From assembly GCA_958450365.1 (NCBI GenBank), contig CAUEEP010000910.1, positions 529,001 through 593,000 of the forward strand: a stretch of 64,000 bases of DNA, written 5' to 3'. Origin of the DNA: Mesorhabditis belari (taxonomy: Eukaryota; Nematoda; Chromadorea; Rhabditida; Rhabditidae). The position numbers were made by a program, and so were the translations under genes. Positions 15,201 through 24,590 of the stretch are shown in pieces (position 1 is the stretch's first letter; each line of letters begins with the position of its first letter). Below the pieces are notes generated by a model. It did no database searches. It was given only the letters and a program-made list of their open reading frames with translations, and had not been told where the DNA came from.

Positions 15201-17604
15201 CCAATCCCATTCCTCCGTCATCCAAATAACGCTTCCGAGCTCCGACCATTTTTCCCTCGAGTTCGGCGATGTGTTTGCGGTACTCGGAGACCTGAAACTT
15301 GCTGGTTACGAGGTTACGAGAAATTTGGTAGATTTAGACCCAGGTTAGGCCAAGCTAGGTAAAGTGAGTGCCAGTTCAGAAACCAGGAGCTGGTTTGTCC
15401 TCTGAGCTAGGACCTTGTGGCTACCAGAAGCGGTGAAAACCCTCCTTTGCAGCCTTAGATATATTCCTGTACTTGGAGTGCTTTGGTTTTTAAATCCATA
15501 CCAAATCAGGTGAGAACTAAAGTATCACAGAACTTTTGTAACTTTCTAATTCTTATAAAGCTTTTCAATGATTAACGCAATCAATGATTAACGTTTACAA
15601 ACCTTTTGCTGCAAAGAGTGCATCATATCCGAATACTCTTTCTGCTGTTCGACATTGCTATCGATTCTTTTCTTGAATTTATTCAAATCATCTTGTGTTC
15701 GATCTAAACGAGCCGCCGTCGATCCCCTTCCCGGGTCGAAATCCAACAAATCGTCGTCGAACGATGACGTGTTGTGGTAATTTGTTTCACCATTTGTATC
15801 CCTAAAATGTTTTTTATTGAAACACTAAACAAGGGGAAATCTTGAGGGGAGAAATCTTGTCTGTGCAAGTGTGATTACCCAAGGAAATCGGAGAATTTGC
15901 CGATTTCGGAATCCCTAGAATTTGAGGTTTAGGAAAAGATTTCTTAACAAAGCCGAATCCTGACTGCGAATATTGAGTGTTAACAAAACCGAATTCTGAG
16001 AATCTCTGACAGCTCCGACAATCCTGACAACTCTGACAATTCTGACAATTCTGACATTCTGACACGATTCTGACAATCTCCAAATAAAAGTTCTATGCAT
16101 TTTTATTGAATACACTAGATTTTAAGTTAAACTCTTTATGATTCATACCTATGAAATCTTGAAATTTGAAGTTTAAAGTCTAAACCCACCAATAGAATTC
16201 TCCATAATGAGAGCGAGAGCCTGGGCTGTCGGGTTCACGGGATTGACGCTCTCCATCACCTCAAATTATTTGTTCTTGCAGATTAAAGAAATTAAAATGG
16301 CCACCAAGTTCGCCTCTTTATTGAACCCTCTTGATTACTTGGTTTTGGGAATTCTTTAGCAAAAGCTTCAAAAGTATTGGTACACCACAATTGATGCTCT
16401 CAAGAAAAGCTTTGGTGAAAGCTTGGGATTTGTTCGAGCCGATTGGTCGAATTGTTCGAGCCGATTGGTCGAATTGTTCGAGCCAATTGGTCGAATTGTT
16501 CGAGCCGATTGTTCGAATTGTTCGAGCCGATTGTTTGAATTATTCGAGCGGATTGGTCGAATTGTTCGAGCCGATTGGACGAATTGTTCGACTCGATTGT
16601 TCGAATTGTTCGACCATTCTTGCAAACCTTCGTAAACGGGTTAAGAAATGTATTGAGGGGGAAACTTTCAACAAATTCTTCTCATTTTTATTTTCCCTTT
16701 TTGTTATTCAATGCTTCAATGCTAAATTCTAAAAAGTTTGCTAGAAATTTGAGTTTGAAAGTTTGAAATCTGAGTTACAGTTATCGACATCGATAGTCCT
16801 TAAAAAGAAGTCCGTTTAGTCCGTTTATTATGGGGAAACCCTGTAAATTCGATAATCCGGTAAATCCACACCTCCTCCCGAATTTCTCGGTATCTCGATT
16901 GTTCCCGCTCGATCACCGGTGTCGCCTGGCGGGATGTAAATCTCTCCACCAATCCCCGTGCTTTGGGTGTCCTCGTGATCACCCATCACTCCGGAAATAC
17001 CTAAAAAAATGTACTTTTAATTTGTACTTTTAAGAATTCACAAAGGTTTTTGCTAAGAAAACAATGAAAGACTTGAAGATTCAGCGAAATGAAAAGACTA
17101 AATGACGAAGATCATAAAGCTTTAAGATTTAAAAGATAAAGAGTTTCAAATCGTTCAAATAAATCGTTTTTCATTGGTTTATAGGTTTTCAACAAGAGAG
17201 AATCTCTCGAAAGTACCTGCAATAAGCTCGGCCCGTTCCCTTTCTTCAGCTTCTTTTCTAAATCTCCTTCTTTCTCTCTTTTCTTGTCTTTTCTTTTGTC
17301 TTTCTAGAGCTGATGCTGTTTCTGAAGAGGTTAACGGACGAACGGATACTCTTGACGAAACGTGTGTCCACTTTCCTGGCTTTATCTGCTCACTTCGAAC
17401 ACACGGTGATGAGCACCTTGATGTGTCTGAACTTTCAGCGCTCGAGTGAGTCTTGTTGAGTAAAGATTGGGGAGAAAGGCAACGATTTGCTTGGATTGAT
17501 TGTGAGGGTGGATCTTTGAGTTGACTTTCTTCCTCAGCTTCCTCTTGTACGATCAATTGCCGGGCAGACGCCTGAGTGCTATTGACGCCACAGCTGAAGA
17601 ACAT
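211..17604 (-). CDS. Rootletin-type ciliary rootlet coiled-coil protein, 35 exons, complete
   Basis: Structural protein of the ciliary rootlet, expected at the base of sensory cilia (family knowledge; the C. elegans member is CHE-10). Exons, 5' to 3': 17604-17217, 17000-16872, 16259-16190, 15801-15603, 15291-15107, 15059-14913, 14744-13611, 13152-13069, 12339-12094, 11821-11724, 10786-10567, 10526-10433, 10391-10277, 10200-9942, 9280-9215, 9172-9013, 8973-8824, 8735-8535, 8338-8179, 8131-7993, 7951-7786, 7651-7100, 6228-6016, 5916-5796, 5755-5580, 5266-5099, 4851-4556, 4448-4262, 3728-3357, 3316-3213, 2249-2100, 1814-1660, 1317-1252, 584-501, 251-211. They sum to 7095 nt, about 2364 aa, with every junction in phase. 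Exon 7 carries [19 protein letters not shown], which fits the rootletin N-terminal domain, followed by heptad-rich coiled coil and an SP/TP-rich patch ([11 protein letters not shown]). Gly-rich linkers separate coiled-coil blocks. The start Met has an in-frame TGA a few codons upstream. The protein ends GRDRGI. Family assignment is good; orthology needs a search. Confidence 0.8.
595..1162. mobile_element. mariner-class MITE, ~565 bp (family A, copy 1)
   Basis: It begins GGTTGATGCATAAGTC and ends with a related inverted end (GACTTATGCAACTAA), flanked by TA. The interior matches the 49139-49674 element in reverse orientation, for example the ACTGCCGCCACCAGCAAAATTT stretch near 650 against its complement near 49600. 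It lies in the intron between the exons at 584 and 1252 of the rootletin gene. Confidence 0.75.
1362..1470. repeat. Degenerate ~20-bp tandem repeat
   Basis: About five diverged units around TCTAGACTGAATACC lie in the rootletin intron between the exons at 1317 and 1660. Confidence 0.7.
2270..2990. mobile_element. Fold-back MITE, ~720 bp
   Basis: Long inverted arms: CAGGGTATTCAATAATTACC at the left and GGGCAATTATTGAACACCCT at the right, continuing inward for about 200 bp (left GTGGATTCTTAGGTTTGACG, right CGTCAAACCTAAGAATCCAC). TA flanks. It occupies most of the rootletin intron between the exons at 2249 and 3213. Confidence 0.8.
3753..4205. mobile_element. Fold-back MITE (family C, copy 1)
   Basis: The left end GGACATTTGATACGG and right end GAGTATCAAATGCCCC are inverted. 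Internal arms carry CCATTGGCAATCTAACTTTG and its complements several times. A related element sits at 41133-41372. It lies in the rootletin intron between the exons at 3728 and 4262. Confidence 0.7.
5007..5064 (+). tRNA. tRNA-like fragment (probable pseudogene)
   Basis: A T-arm/B-box pattern GTGGGTTCGATCCCCC is flanked by GGGCA and TGCCC, which can pair. The D-arm and anticodon arm are not convincing, so this is read as a tRNA-derived fragment in a rootletin intron, not a working tRNA. Confidence 0.35.
6340..6830. mobile_element. Fold-back MITE, ~490 bp
   Basis: Inverted arms include CCCCACCAAAGTATAGAGTG near 6360 and CACTCTATACTTTGGTGGGG near 6795, extending inward through the ATTTTCTGAAAGCTGAAATG segment and its complement. 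It lies in the rootletin intron between the exons at 6228 and 7100. Confidence 0.8.
9433..9801. mobile_element. Fold-back MITE, ~370 bp
   Basis: The ends TTACAGGATGATCAG and GGGTCACCCTGTA are inverted. The arms carry CTAGGCTCATATTT and AAATATGAGCCTAG, then diverge toward the centre. It lies in the rootletin intron between the exons at 9280 and 9942. Confidence 0.8.
10905..11715. mobile_element. Large fold-back element, ~800 bp
   Basis: The arms of about 200 bp contain TGTGTCAGATTACTTAAAGT near 11010 and ACTTTAAGTAATCTGACACA near 11635, plus GCCCGATCGGTTGACTATAAG and its diverged complement. A second, weaker inverted pair sits inside. It fills the rootletin intron between the exons at 10786 and 11724; the right arm ends within about 20 bp of an exon edge. 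Confidence 0.75.
12585..12966. mobile_element. Highly palindromic MITE, ~380 bp
   Basis: The ends GGGGTGGGACAAATGC and GCATTTGTCCCACCC are inverted. The inner arms carry CAGACCTCGCTGACACGTCA and TGACGTGTCAGCGAGGTCTG and are nearly identical over about 170 bp, so this copy is young. It lies in the rootletin intron between the exons at 12339 and 13069. Confidence 0.85.
13238..13470. mobile_element. Short MITE, ~230 bp
   Basis: Inverted ends: GGTTATTTCCCTTCC at the left and AAGGGAAATAACTT at the right, each next to AGCTGG. It lies in the rootletin intron between the exons at 13152 and 13611. Confidence 0.7.
16425..16622. repeat. 21-bp tandem repeat, ~9 copies
   Basis: The unit is TTGTTCGAGCCGATTGGTCGA with a few substitutions. 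It lies in the second rootletin intron. The open frames through it on both strands come only from its period, which is a multiple of three. Confidence 0.85.
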
Positions 17605-17704
17605 CCAGTGCGCTCACAGCGCTCGTCATGCTAAATGAGAAAATGTTGATCTTTGATTTGCGATTCTTGGTTAACATTTGAGATACAGAAAGATGCATTA
17701 ATCA

Positions 17705-17942
17705 GTTACAGTACTGGACAATGCAATATCATATTTGAAAAACCGAGCATCACTTTCGCGCGTCTGTAACTCCCTTGTCTTTGAGTTTAAACTATTAGTG
17801 TTATACATTTTCTGAAAGCTCTTTTCAAGGGCTACACAATGGTAATATTAATATTTAGAAATACGGTAAAGACAAGGGAGTTACAGACGCGCGAAAGTGA
17901 CGATCTTTTTTCAAATATCATATTTCATTGTCCAGTAGTGTA
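17705..17942. mobile_element. MITE, ~238 bp, just upstream of the rootletin start
   Basis: Inverted ends GTACTGGACAATG and CATTGTCCAGTAGTG, with inner arms GCGCGTCTGTAACTCCCTTG and CAAGGGAGTTACAGACGCGC identical over 20 bp. It lies about 100 bp upstream of the rootletin start codon, in its likely promoter region. Confidence 0.85.
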
Positions 17943-18347
17943 CCTAAATTCTTTTACACTTTAACTTTTCAAAAGCACAAGTAGCTTGTTAGTACAGATT
18001 TTCAGACAGCTATCTAACTATCTAAAAGTCTTGAAACTTAAGACATGATTTAAAAGGTTTTGAAGTCTAGCTCATCTCTGATTCATCCACTAGAACAGCA
18101 TTTCTAATCCTCAATCAAAAACCAACCCAAACAAAATCAATTGCAAACTTTCTCTAGAAATAAACTAGCTGAATAGGCTTGACAAATTTGGTAGTCAGAA
18201 TTTCAAGGGATTTGGGTTAGTTATGAAGGTTGTCCAAAGTGACACAATGTGCGTCCCTTTCTCTTCTCTTTCTTCATTGCTCTGTCGACCACACATAATT
18301 GCAGCCATTCCTGTCTTTTCCTCTCTTTAACCTCTAAAAGGCGTCAG

Positions 18348-19126
18348 AAATTTTGCGCGGGTGTAAGGAGTTAAGAGATTGAAAGGAGGAGATCGATGTC
18401 TTTCTGAAAGCCTCTAGGGATTCTTGGCCCTGATTAGCTGGGATTCATTGGAAAAATGGTTGGGCTAATGAAGAGATCTGATTTCTAAGAAGCAAGATTT
18501 ACTAGATTTTATTCCTGGATTGCAAGCCAACGTACTTGTGAATACAATGAATGAATACATGCAAGCCAACGTACAATATGGCTTTTAAGATCCATCTTTT
18601 TCAAATAGATACTTGCAATTGATTAGATAAAAGTTAGGTTCGGATTTCAATAGTGATTTGAGGCCAGGAAGATTCAAGCAACTTTAACTCAAGCAACTTT
18701 AACTCAAGCAACTTTAACTCAAGCAACTTTAACTCAAGCAACTTTAACTCAAGCAACTTTAACTCAAGCAACTTTAACTCAAGCAACTTTAACTCAAGCA
18801 ACTTTAACTCAAGCAACTTTAACTCAAGCAACTTTAACTCAAGCAACTTTAACTCAAGCAACTTTAACTCAAGCAACTTTAACTCAAGCAACTTTAACTC
18901 AAGCAACTTTAACTCAAGCAACTTTAACTCAAGCAACTTTAACTCAAGCAACTTTAACTCAAGCAACTCAAGTTTCAAGCGACTCAAGCAAATTTTGCGC
19001 GGGTGTAAAGAGTTAAGAGATTGAAAGGAGGAGATCGATGTCTTTCTGAAAGCCTCTAGGGACTGGCCCTGATTAGCTGGAATTCATTTTGGGTGCTTAG
19101 GCAAGATTTGGTTGGGCTAATGAAGC
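18348..19126. repeat. Minisatellite (15 bp x ~19) flanked by ~130-bp direct repeats
   Basis: The array at 18674-18968 has unit TCAAGCAACTTTAAC, about 19 near-identical copies. A segment containing GAGGAGATCGATGTCTTTCT occurs at 18348-18480 and again at 18990-19126 in the same orientation, about 90 percent alike by eye, so the array sits between two direct copies. Confidence 0.85.
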
Positions 19127-19860
19127 GATATCTCTAACAAGCTCCAAGATTTCACAGATTCCAAAGGTTTGATGTGAAATCATCCAATTTAAAAATCATC
19201 CAATCATCCAATTTGACTTTGAATTCAAAAATGTTCTTTCTTTACAAACACTAGTGGAGAAAATCAGCCGCCAGAAGTTTGAAATGTTGAGCGAAGCAAC
19301 TTTTGAAACTTTCCGAGTAACTTTTTCAAATCGAAATGAGTTGGCTTGTGAAAACTTGTAAATACAGCCAGAGCTTTAGCTTTCAAAAGAGTGCAGATTA
19401 ATGTTTATGTTCTTAAACAAGCTCAGTTAGTTTAGAAAAATTCAGATTTATTTTAGAGTCAGATTTAAAATCTCTAGAAAAGCAGGATTTGGTTTTTCAA
19501 ATCGAAATTTAAAGTCCAATCGAAGAAAAATGTACTTTCGCGTAAAGGAACACATTTTGCAATGCGTTTACACTTTGTTTTTTTTTGTACTAATGTGACC
19601 GAGAATGGGTAAAGAAACGAAAAAAATAAAAAAGAATAAAGGAATGGGTAGGAAATGTGTTCAGAAATTTATGAGCTTTCCGGGAAAGTCGAGAAGAGAA
19701 GGAACGCCGAAAGAGAAGAAAGAGAAAGGGAATTGTATAGATTCAAAAGTCACACATCTTTCCCGGTTAATTACTAATCCGAATCGAAAAAAGAAAGCTG
19801 TTGTTGGTGGATTAAATTGTACTGTTTTCTAAGAATAGATCTGGGAAATGGGGGATTTTG

Positions 19861-19980
19861 AATGGCTTTTGAATGGCTTTTGAATGGCTTTTGAATTGTG
19901 ATTTGAATTGCAATTTGAATTGTGATTTGAATTGCAATTTGATATTTGAATAGAATAGAGAATAGAATTTGAATAGAGTT
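19861..19980. repeat. Tandem 11-12 bp repeats
   Basis: Three to four copies of TTTTGAATGGC run into alternating GAATTGTGATTT / GAATTGCAATTT units. Confidence 0.7.
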
Positions 19981-20054
19981 TTCAGACATGCTGAATTAGG
20001 CTCGTACTTTGTGCTTGGCAAGATGCAAACTTTTTGGCATACTTATTTGATTGA

Positions 20055-20165
20055 TTGATTCAAGATCTTCAGTTGATTTAGTTGATTCAGTTGATTCAGT
20101 TGATTCAGTTGATTCAGTTGATTCAGTTAATTCAGTTGATTTAGTTGATTTAGTTGATTTAGTTG
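20055..20165. repeat. 9-bp tandem repeat, ~12 copies
   Basis: The unit is TTGATTCAG, varying to TTGATTTAG. Confidence 0.85.
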
Positions 20166-20279
20166 TTTTATTTGATCCAAGATTCAAAACTTTGGGGTTG
20201 CTGAAAACGCTTAGTTTGTGACAAACTAAAGACTCAAATCCAATAAAAATCCTTGTCCAATAAAAGGAAGATCAAGTAT

Positions 20280-20430
20280 ACCAGAAGCTCATTTATTTGA
20301 GCACAAAGTACAGGCCAATGCCCAGATATGTTGTGCCAGAAAGCGTGCGTTTGTGTGCACAAAATACAACCCAAAATATATCCAGTATCGTCTACCAGAA
20401 AGCCTGCATTTATGTGAGCGCAAAGCACTA
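20280..20430. repeat. ~65-bp diverged tandem repeat
   Basis: Three diverged units each start CCAGAA(A)GC and continue into a TTTGTGTGCACAAA-like stretch. A related CCAGAAAGGGTACG unit is near 21615. Confidence 0.5.
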
Positions 20431-20944
20431 GTAAAACCTTGTTTTCTACCTCGTAAACTCACGTCTTCTAAAGCATTAAACTTTACGCTTTTTTGATTCT
20501 TTTAATTACCCAACAAGTAAAATTCAATTCAAGTAAATTTCAATGCCAATTTTCAATGCCAATTTTCAAGAAAATTCTCTAAAAAGTCGATAAAGGCTAG
20601 TAGAGTAGAAAGTTTGAAAAAATGAGTGAAAAAAGAAGCGAGTAACCGACAAACAATTATGCAACACACAGCTCAGAAGACTGAAAAGACGAGGAAAAAG
20701 AAGAGAGAAAGGGGAAATTGAAGAATCTAAAAAGAGAGTGAGCGTTTGTAGTCTTTTCTGCCAAAAAAAAAAAAAATGTTGCAACTCGCTCACTTTCTGG
20801 TTGTGAATGGGGCACAGGAAAAAAAAACTGGACAAGCCTTTTTCAGGCACTCTTTTTCACCTCAGATTTCAGGGTCACCTCTACGCATAATGCTACTTAT
20901 ATGTGGGTATTTTTGAAAGAGAATTACTGACTACTTCTTTAGAA

Positions 20945-21030
20945 GGTTTACTTTGGATATCTTGTAAACCTTTGGATATCTTGTAAACGTTTGGATATCT
21001 TGTAAACGTTTGGATATCTTGTAAACGCAT
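20945..21030. repeat. 19-bp tandem repeat, 4 copies
   Basis: The unit is TTGGATATCTTGTAAACGT. Confidence 0.85.
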
Positions 21031-21116
21031 GGTTTCTGGTGCACTTAAACCTTTCTTCTTGTGACCTTCGTCTTCCTGTAGAAGATTTGTTATACAAGAT
21101 TTGTTTGAAAAGACTG

Positions 21117-21330
21117 CGGTGGCTAATTTGCGCCAAATTTTGCGTTTAACTTGCCATAACTTCTTTCTAAATGGATCAATCTTTATGATTTTGATGTCAT
21201 TTTATAGATCTCAACAAGTGCAACAAAATGGTACCAAGAATCATCAAGATTTGCCGATTTATAAAGAAATTTATGGCGAGTTGCACCAGATTTGTTACGT
21301 TTACACGATTTGAGCACAAAGTAGGCTCCA
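21117..21330. mobile_element. Old copy of the GGTGGCTA MITE (family D, copy 1)
   Basis: Ends GGTGGCTAATTTGCGC and AAAGTAGGCTCC are inverted. The interior (CCATAACTTCTTTCTAAATG, TTATGGCGAGTTGC) matches the younger element at 35224-35492. Confidence 0.7.
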
Positions 21331-21837
21331 AGTCGAATTGTTTATTGGTGTACTTTGTGCTTATTGTTAAATTTTGAAACTATCTCTTTCTGGTACATCG
21401 AAATCTGCAGAATTAGGACAGTACAGTCGGAAATACGTGGAATTGAGTACACTATAAAGAGTGCGTTTCTGTTGCGTTTGCGTTTTCGATCTGACAATGT
21501 TTGTGAAGCCGTTTAGGCTCTGAATTAGAGCTTTGCAGTATCCCTATCCTACTCAATCCTCTATAACATCACCTATTTAGCGCACTGCTTCACCAATGAA
21601 AATCTAGGTGCGCCAGAAAGGGTACGTTTCCCTTTTTGAGTAGAAAATACGACCAAAGAACAGTCTGTTTTAGTGTCAGTAATTCAAGTAACGTCATCAA
21701 TCCTCACCTCCTAGCTAATAATGCAAATTTTTCCCCCATTTACAAAACCTATTCAATTCCATTTCAAAATAATGATCCTCTTTCCTTTTAACGAGTCACA
21801 CACCAACAAAAATGTACCCTATTATGGGGAAATGTGA

Positions 21838-21905
21838 GAGGAAAAGAAAGAAGAAAAGAAAGAAGAAAAGAAAGAAGAAAAGAAAGAAGAAAAGAAAGAA
21901 AAAAA
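21838..21905. repeat. Purine-rich 11-12 bp tandem repeat
   Basis: Six copies of AAGAAAAGAAAG. Confidence 0.85.
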
Positions 21906-22167
21906 GGTGAAAACAATTTCCATGGATACGCCTACTCTTTTCACTCTTTTAGCACCAGCCCACTTTTGGTGTATGAAGGGAAATGTGGAAAAGAGTACTG
22001 AAGTAGCCTCTTCAATACACTCAAAGTCGGGGGAGAAGTTTGTAGTCGGAAAGGAGGGAAGGACAAAAATAACTGTACAATCAAGCGATGCCTAGACATA
22101 AAGCCAAATCGAGAATGAACTCAATAAGAATGGCATTGGGTTGGGGAAATGGTGCCGAAAATCAAAG

Positions 22168-22245
22168 AAGTCTCGAAGACTTCTAGCAAACTTCTAGCAG
22201 ACTTCTAGTAGACTTCTAGCAGACTTCTAGTAGACTTCTAGGCTT
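22168..22245. repeat. ~12-bp tandem repeat
   Basis: Six copies of the CTTCTAGCAGA / CTTCTAGTAGA type. Confidence 0.8.
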
Positions 22246-22369
22246 TGTAAGGCTTCGGATACTGATATTGGGAGGAATTAAATGAAAAATTCTAGCTAAA
22301 CGAAATCCATCGGTTTTTGTTGACAGCCTTGGCAAACTCGTTGACTTTTTTGTGTGAAGGGCAAGCTTT

Positions 22370-22475
22370 TCAAAGTCGTCTTACTTTAAAGTCGTGTTAC
22401 TTTAAAGTCGTGTTACTTTAAAGTCGTGTTACTTTAAAGTCGTCTTACTTTAAAGTCGTCTTACTTTTACCTATC
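22370..22475. repeat. 16-bp tandem repeat, 6 copies
   Basis: The unit is GTCGTGTTACTTTAAA, with CTT in place of GTT in some copies. Confidence 0.85.
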
Positions 22476-24204
22476 GTTGAATTCAAATCAATAATCTCTT
22501 TCTCTTTCGTGACAAAATAGCTTTAAAGGAGTTTAATTTGCAATTTGTTTAATTACGAATTTGCAAAGAAAACTCTGAAAGTTGAAAAACTTGAAATCTT
22601 AAAAATTGACTGAACAAAACAGCTTTGTACTAACAAAACTAACAAAACCGTTTTCTATTTGTAAATGTCCCCAAAAACAGACCACTTATTTCGACGGTCC
22701 ACCAAAATGGACCAGAAGAGAGGAAATTTTGCAAGAATATAGATTGATTTTGCTAGAATTTCTTTCTCCGGAAATAGTTCAGTGCCAACAAGTGTATTTG
22801 TGTGTCGATGACCACCTTTTGTGAAAGAAAATGAAAGAAAAGGAGAAACTTTTTCTTTTTCATTTCCTTTACTGCTTTCCGCACAAAAGATTCACACTGA
22901 GGAGTCGGATTTCAAAAAAGAAAAAGAAAAAGAAGAAGAAGAAGCTCATTCTCTGCACCTTTTCCAGTCCTCCGACTCTGTCCTTTGAAAAGTCCCGGGA
23001 TTACTGGTCAATAACAATTTAACGAACAATTTAAAAGAAAGAAAAGCAAACTACAAAAGTTCAGCTTTATGTTTTTAGTTTAAAATCAACTTCTAGACTT
23101 AGATTTCTTCTAGAATTGAGTTAAAATTTAGATTTGAAAAATTCCCCGACTTTTGCACAGTAAGATTCTGTATTCTAGTGATTAAAAAGTTAACCGAAAG
23201 CTTAAGAACTTGCTTTCTTGTAATAACCTAGAAGATCTGGATTAAAAACATAATCGTAAACGTTTTCGAGAGATGAATGACTGATGAAAATGCAAACATT
23301 GGTACAAAATTGTGTTGTGATTATTGTTTTTGGTATTGTTTCGTTTGCAGCAACTTTACCTCAAGTTTACTTAACGATTATACAATTCAAATTCAAAATC
23401 TTAACAAGTTACAGCTTTAATTTGTTTTACTTTACTGTACTTTGACTTCTTTACCATACTTTAAGCCAAAGATCTTGATGCTTGATCTCAAATTAGCTTG
23501 GCAATTGAATACTGTAACTAAAAACAAAAAGAAATAGAATCGGTGCCTAGGAAAAAGTTAATCGAAAAAGGAGGATCGCATCGAAAATAAAAGCATTGTT
23601 TGTGTCCCCCAAAAAGGCAATATGGGGAAAAGGGGGCGAAACGGGACAAGGACAAGGCATCCATTGCCTCTTTTAGCCTGGACCTCAGCCTCAGAGAGCC
23701 CAGAGAGCGCCCGCCGCGGGCCACTCATCGATTCTAGCCTCATTCTAGCCACATTTCTTGAGATCTCCTCATTTCCCTTATCTTTCTATGCTTTTTTTTC
23801 TAACTCATCCTTTAGACTCTTTTAGTTCTCTTTTAGTTCTCTTTTGGCTCTCCTTTGATTCTCTTTTAGTTCTCTTTTAGCTTCAGAGTCTAAGCCTCTC
23901 TTATCCTTTCCCCCATTCCCCCCTTTTTCCAACTTTTTCCAATGCACTCCGGATTCGTGTCAACCCAGTAAACTCCTTTGGATTACCAGTATAGTTGCAG
24001 AAAAAAAAGTTTCGTTTTTCGTGCAGAAATAAAATATTATAGCGGGATAAACGAAAAAAAAAAGTTCTATATAGTTTTTGGGGGTTTGAACGTGTTTTTT
24101 GGGAATTAAATGAATTGAACGAGAGAACGGGAAGCTGTCAACTCTAAAATTTTAATCTTTAACATGAATCTGAACTGAGTCCTTTGATAAAGAATTCAAA
24201 GTAC

Positions 24205-24262
24205 AGTAATGAATGTAGTAATGTAAAGTAATGTAAAGTAATGTAAAGTAATGCAAAGTAAA
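24205..24262. repeat. 10-bp tandem repeat
   Basis: Five copies of TAATGTAAAG. Confidence 0.75.
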
Positions 24263-24453
24263 ACAGTAAAGTGACAGAGAACAATGAGCAAAAGCTCAAT
24301 GCTGAAATGAAGCACGTTAGATTTTTGTTTTCATAGAAATTATGTGACAGACTTGTTTCAAATTCTCTAGCAAACGTTGTAGCTTCTTGGCTGGATGTAC
24401 ATGTGTGTAAAATGTAACATAATAAGACTACTATATAGAACAGTGATTTACTG

Positions 24454-24590
24454 AAGTACCAGTACAGTACACTGGTAAGTCTGTACCAGTACAGTACACT
24501 GGTAACTCTTTACCAGTACAGTACACTGGTAAGTCTGTACCAGTACAGTACACTGGTAACTCTTTACCAGTACAGTACACTGGTAACTAG
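24454..24590. repeat. ~29-bp tandem repeat with an internal palindrome, 5 copies
   Basis: Each unit holds the palindrome ACCAGTACAGTACACTGGT, joined by AAGTCTGT or AACTCTTT spacers that alternate. Confidence 0.85.

Noticed and set aside
16331..16732. 133-aa ORF rich in Phe-Glu-Pro-Ile
   Set aside because: Product of the 21-bp tandem repeat in a rootletin intron, opposite to the gene.
18634..18987. 117-aa Leu-Glu-Leu-Lys repeat ORF on the minus strand
   Set aside because: It is the translation of the 15-bp minisatellite; period 15 keeps any frame open.
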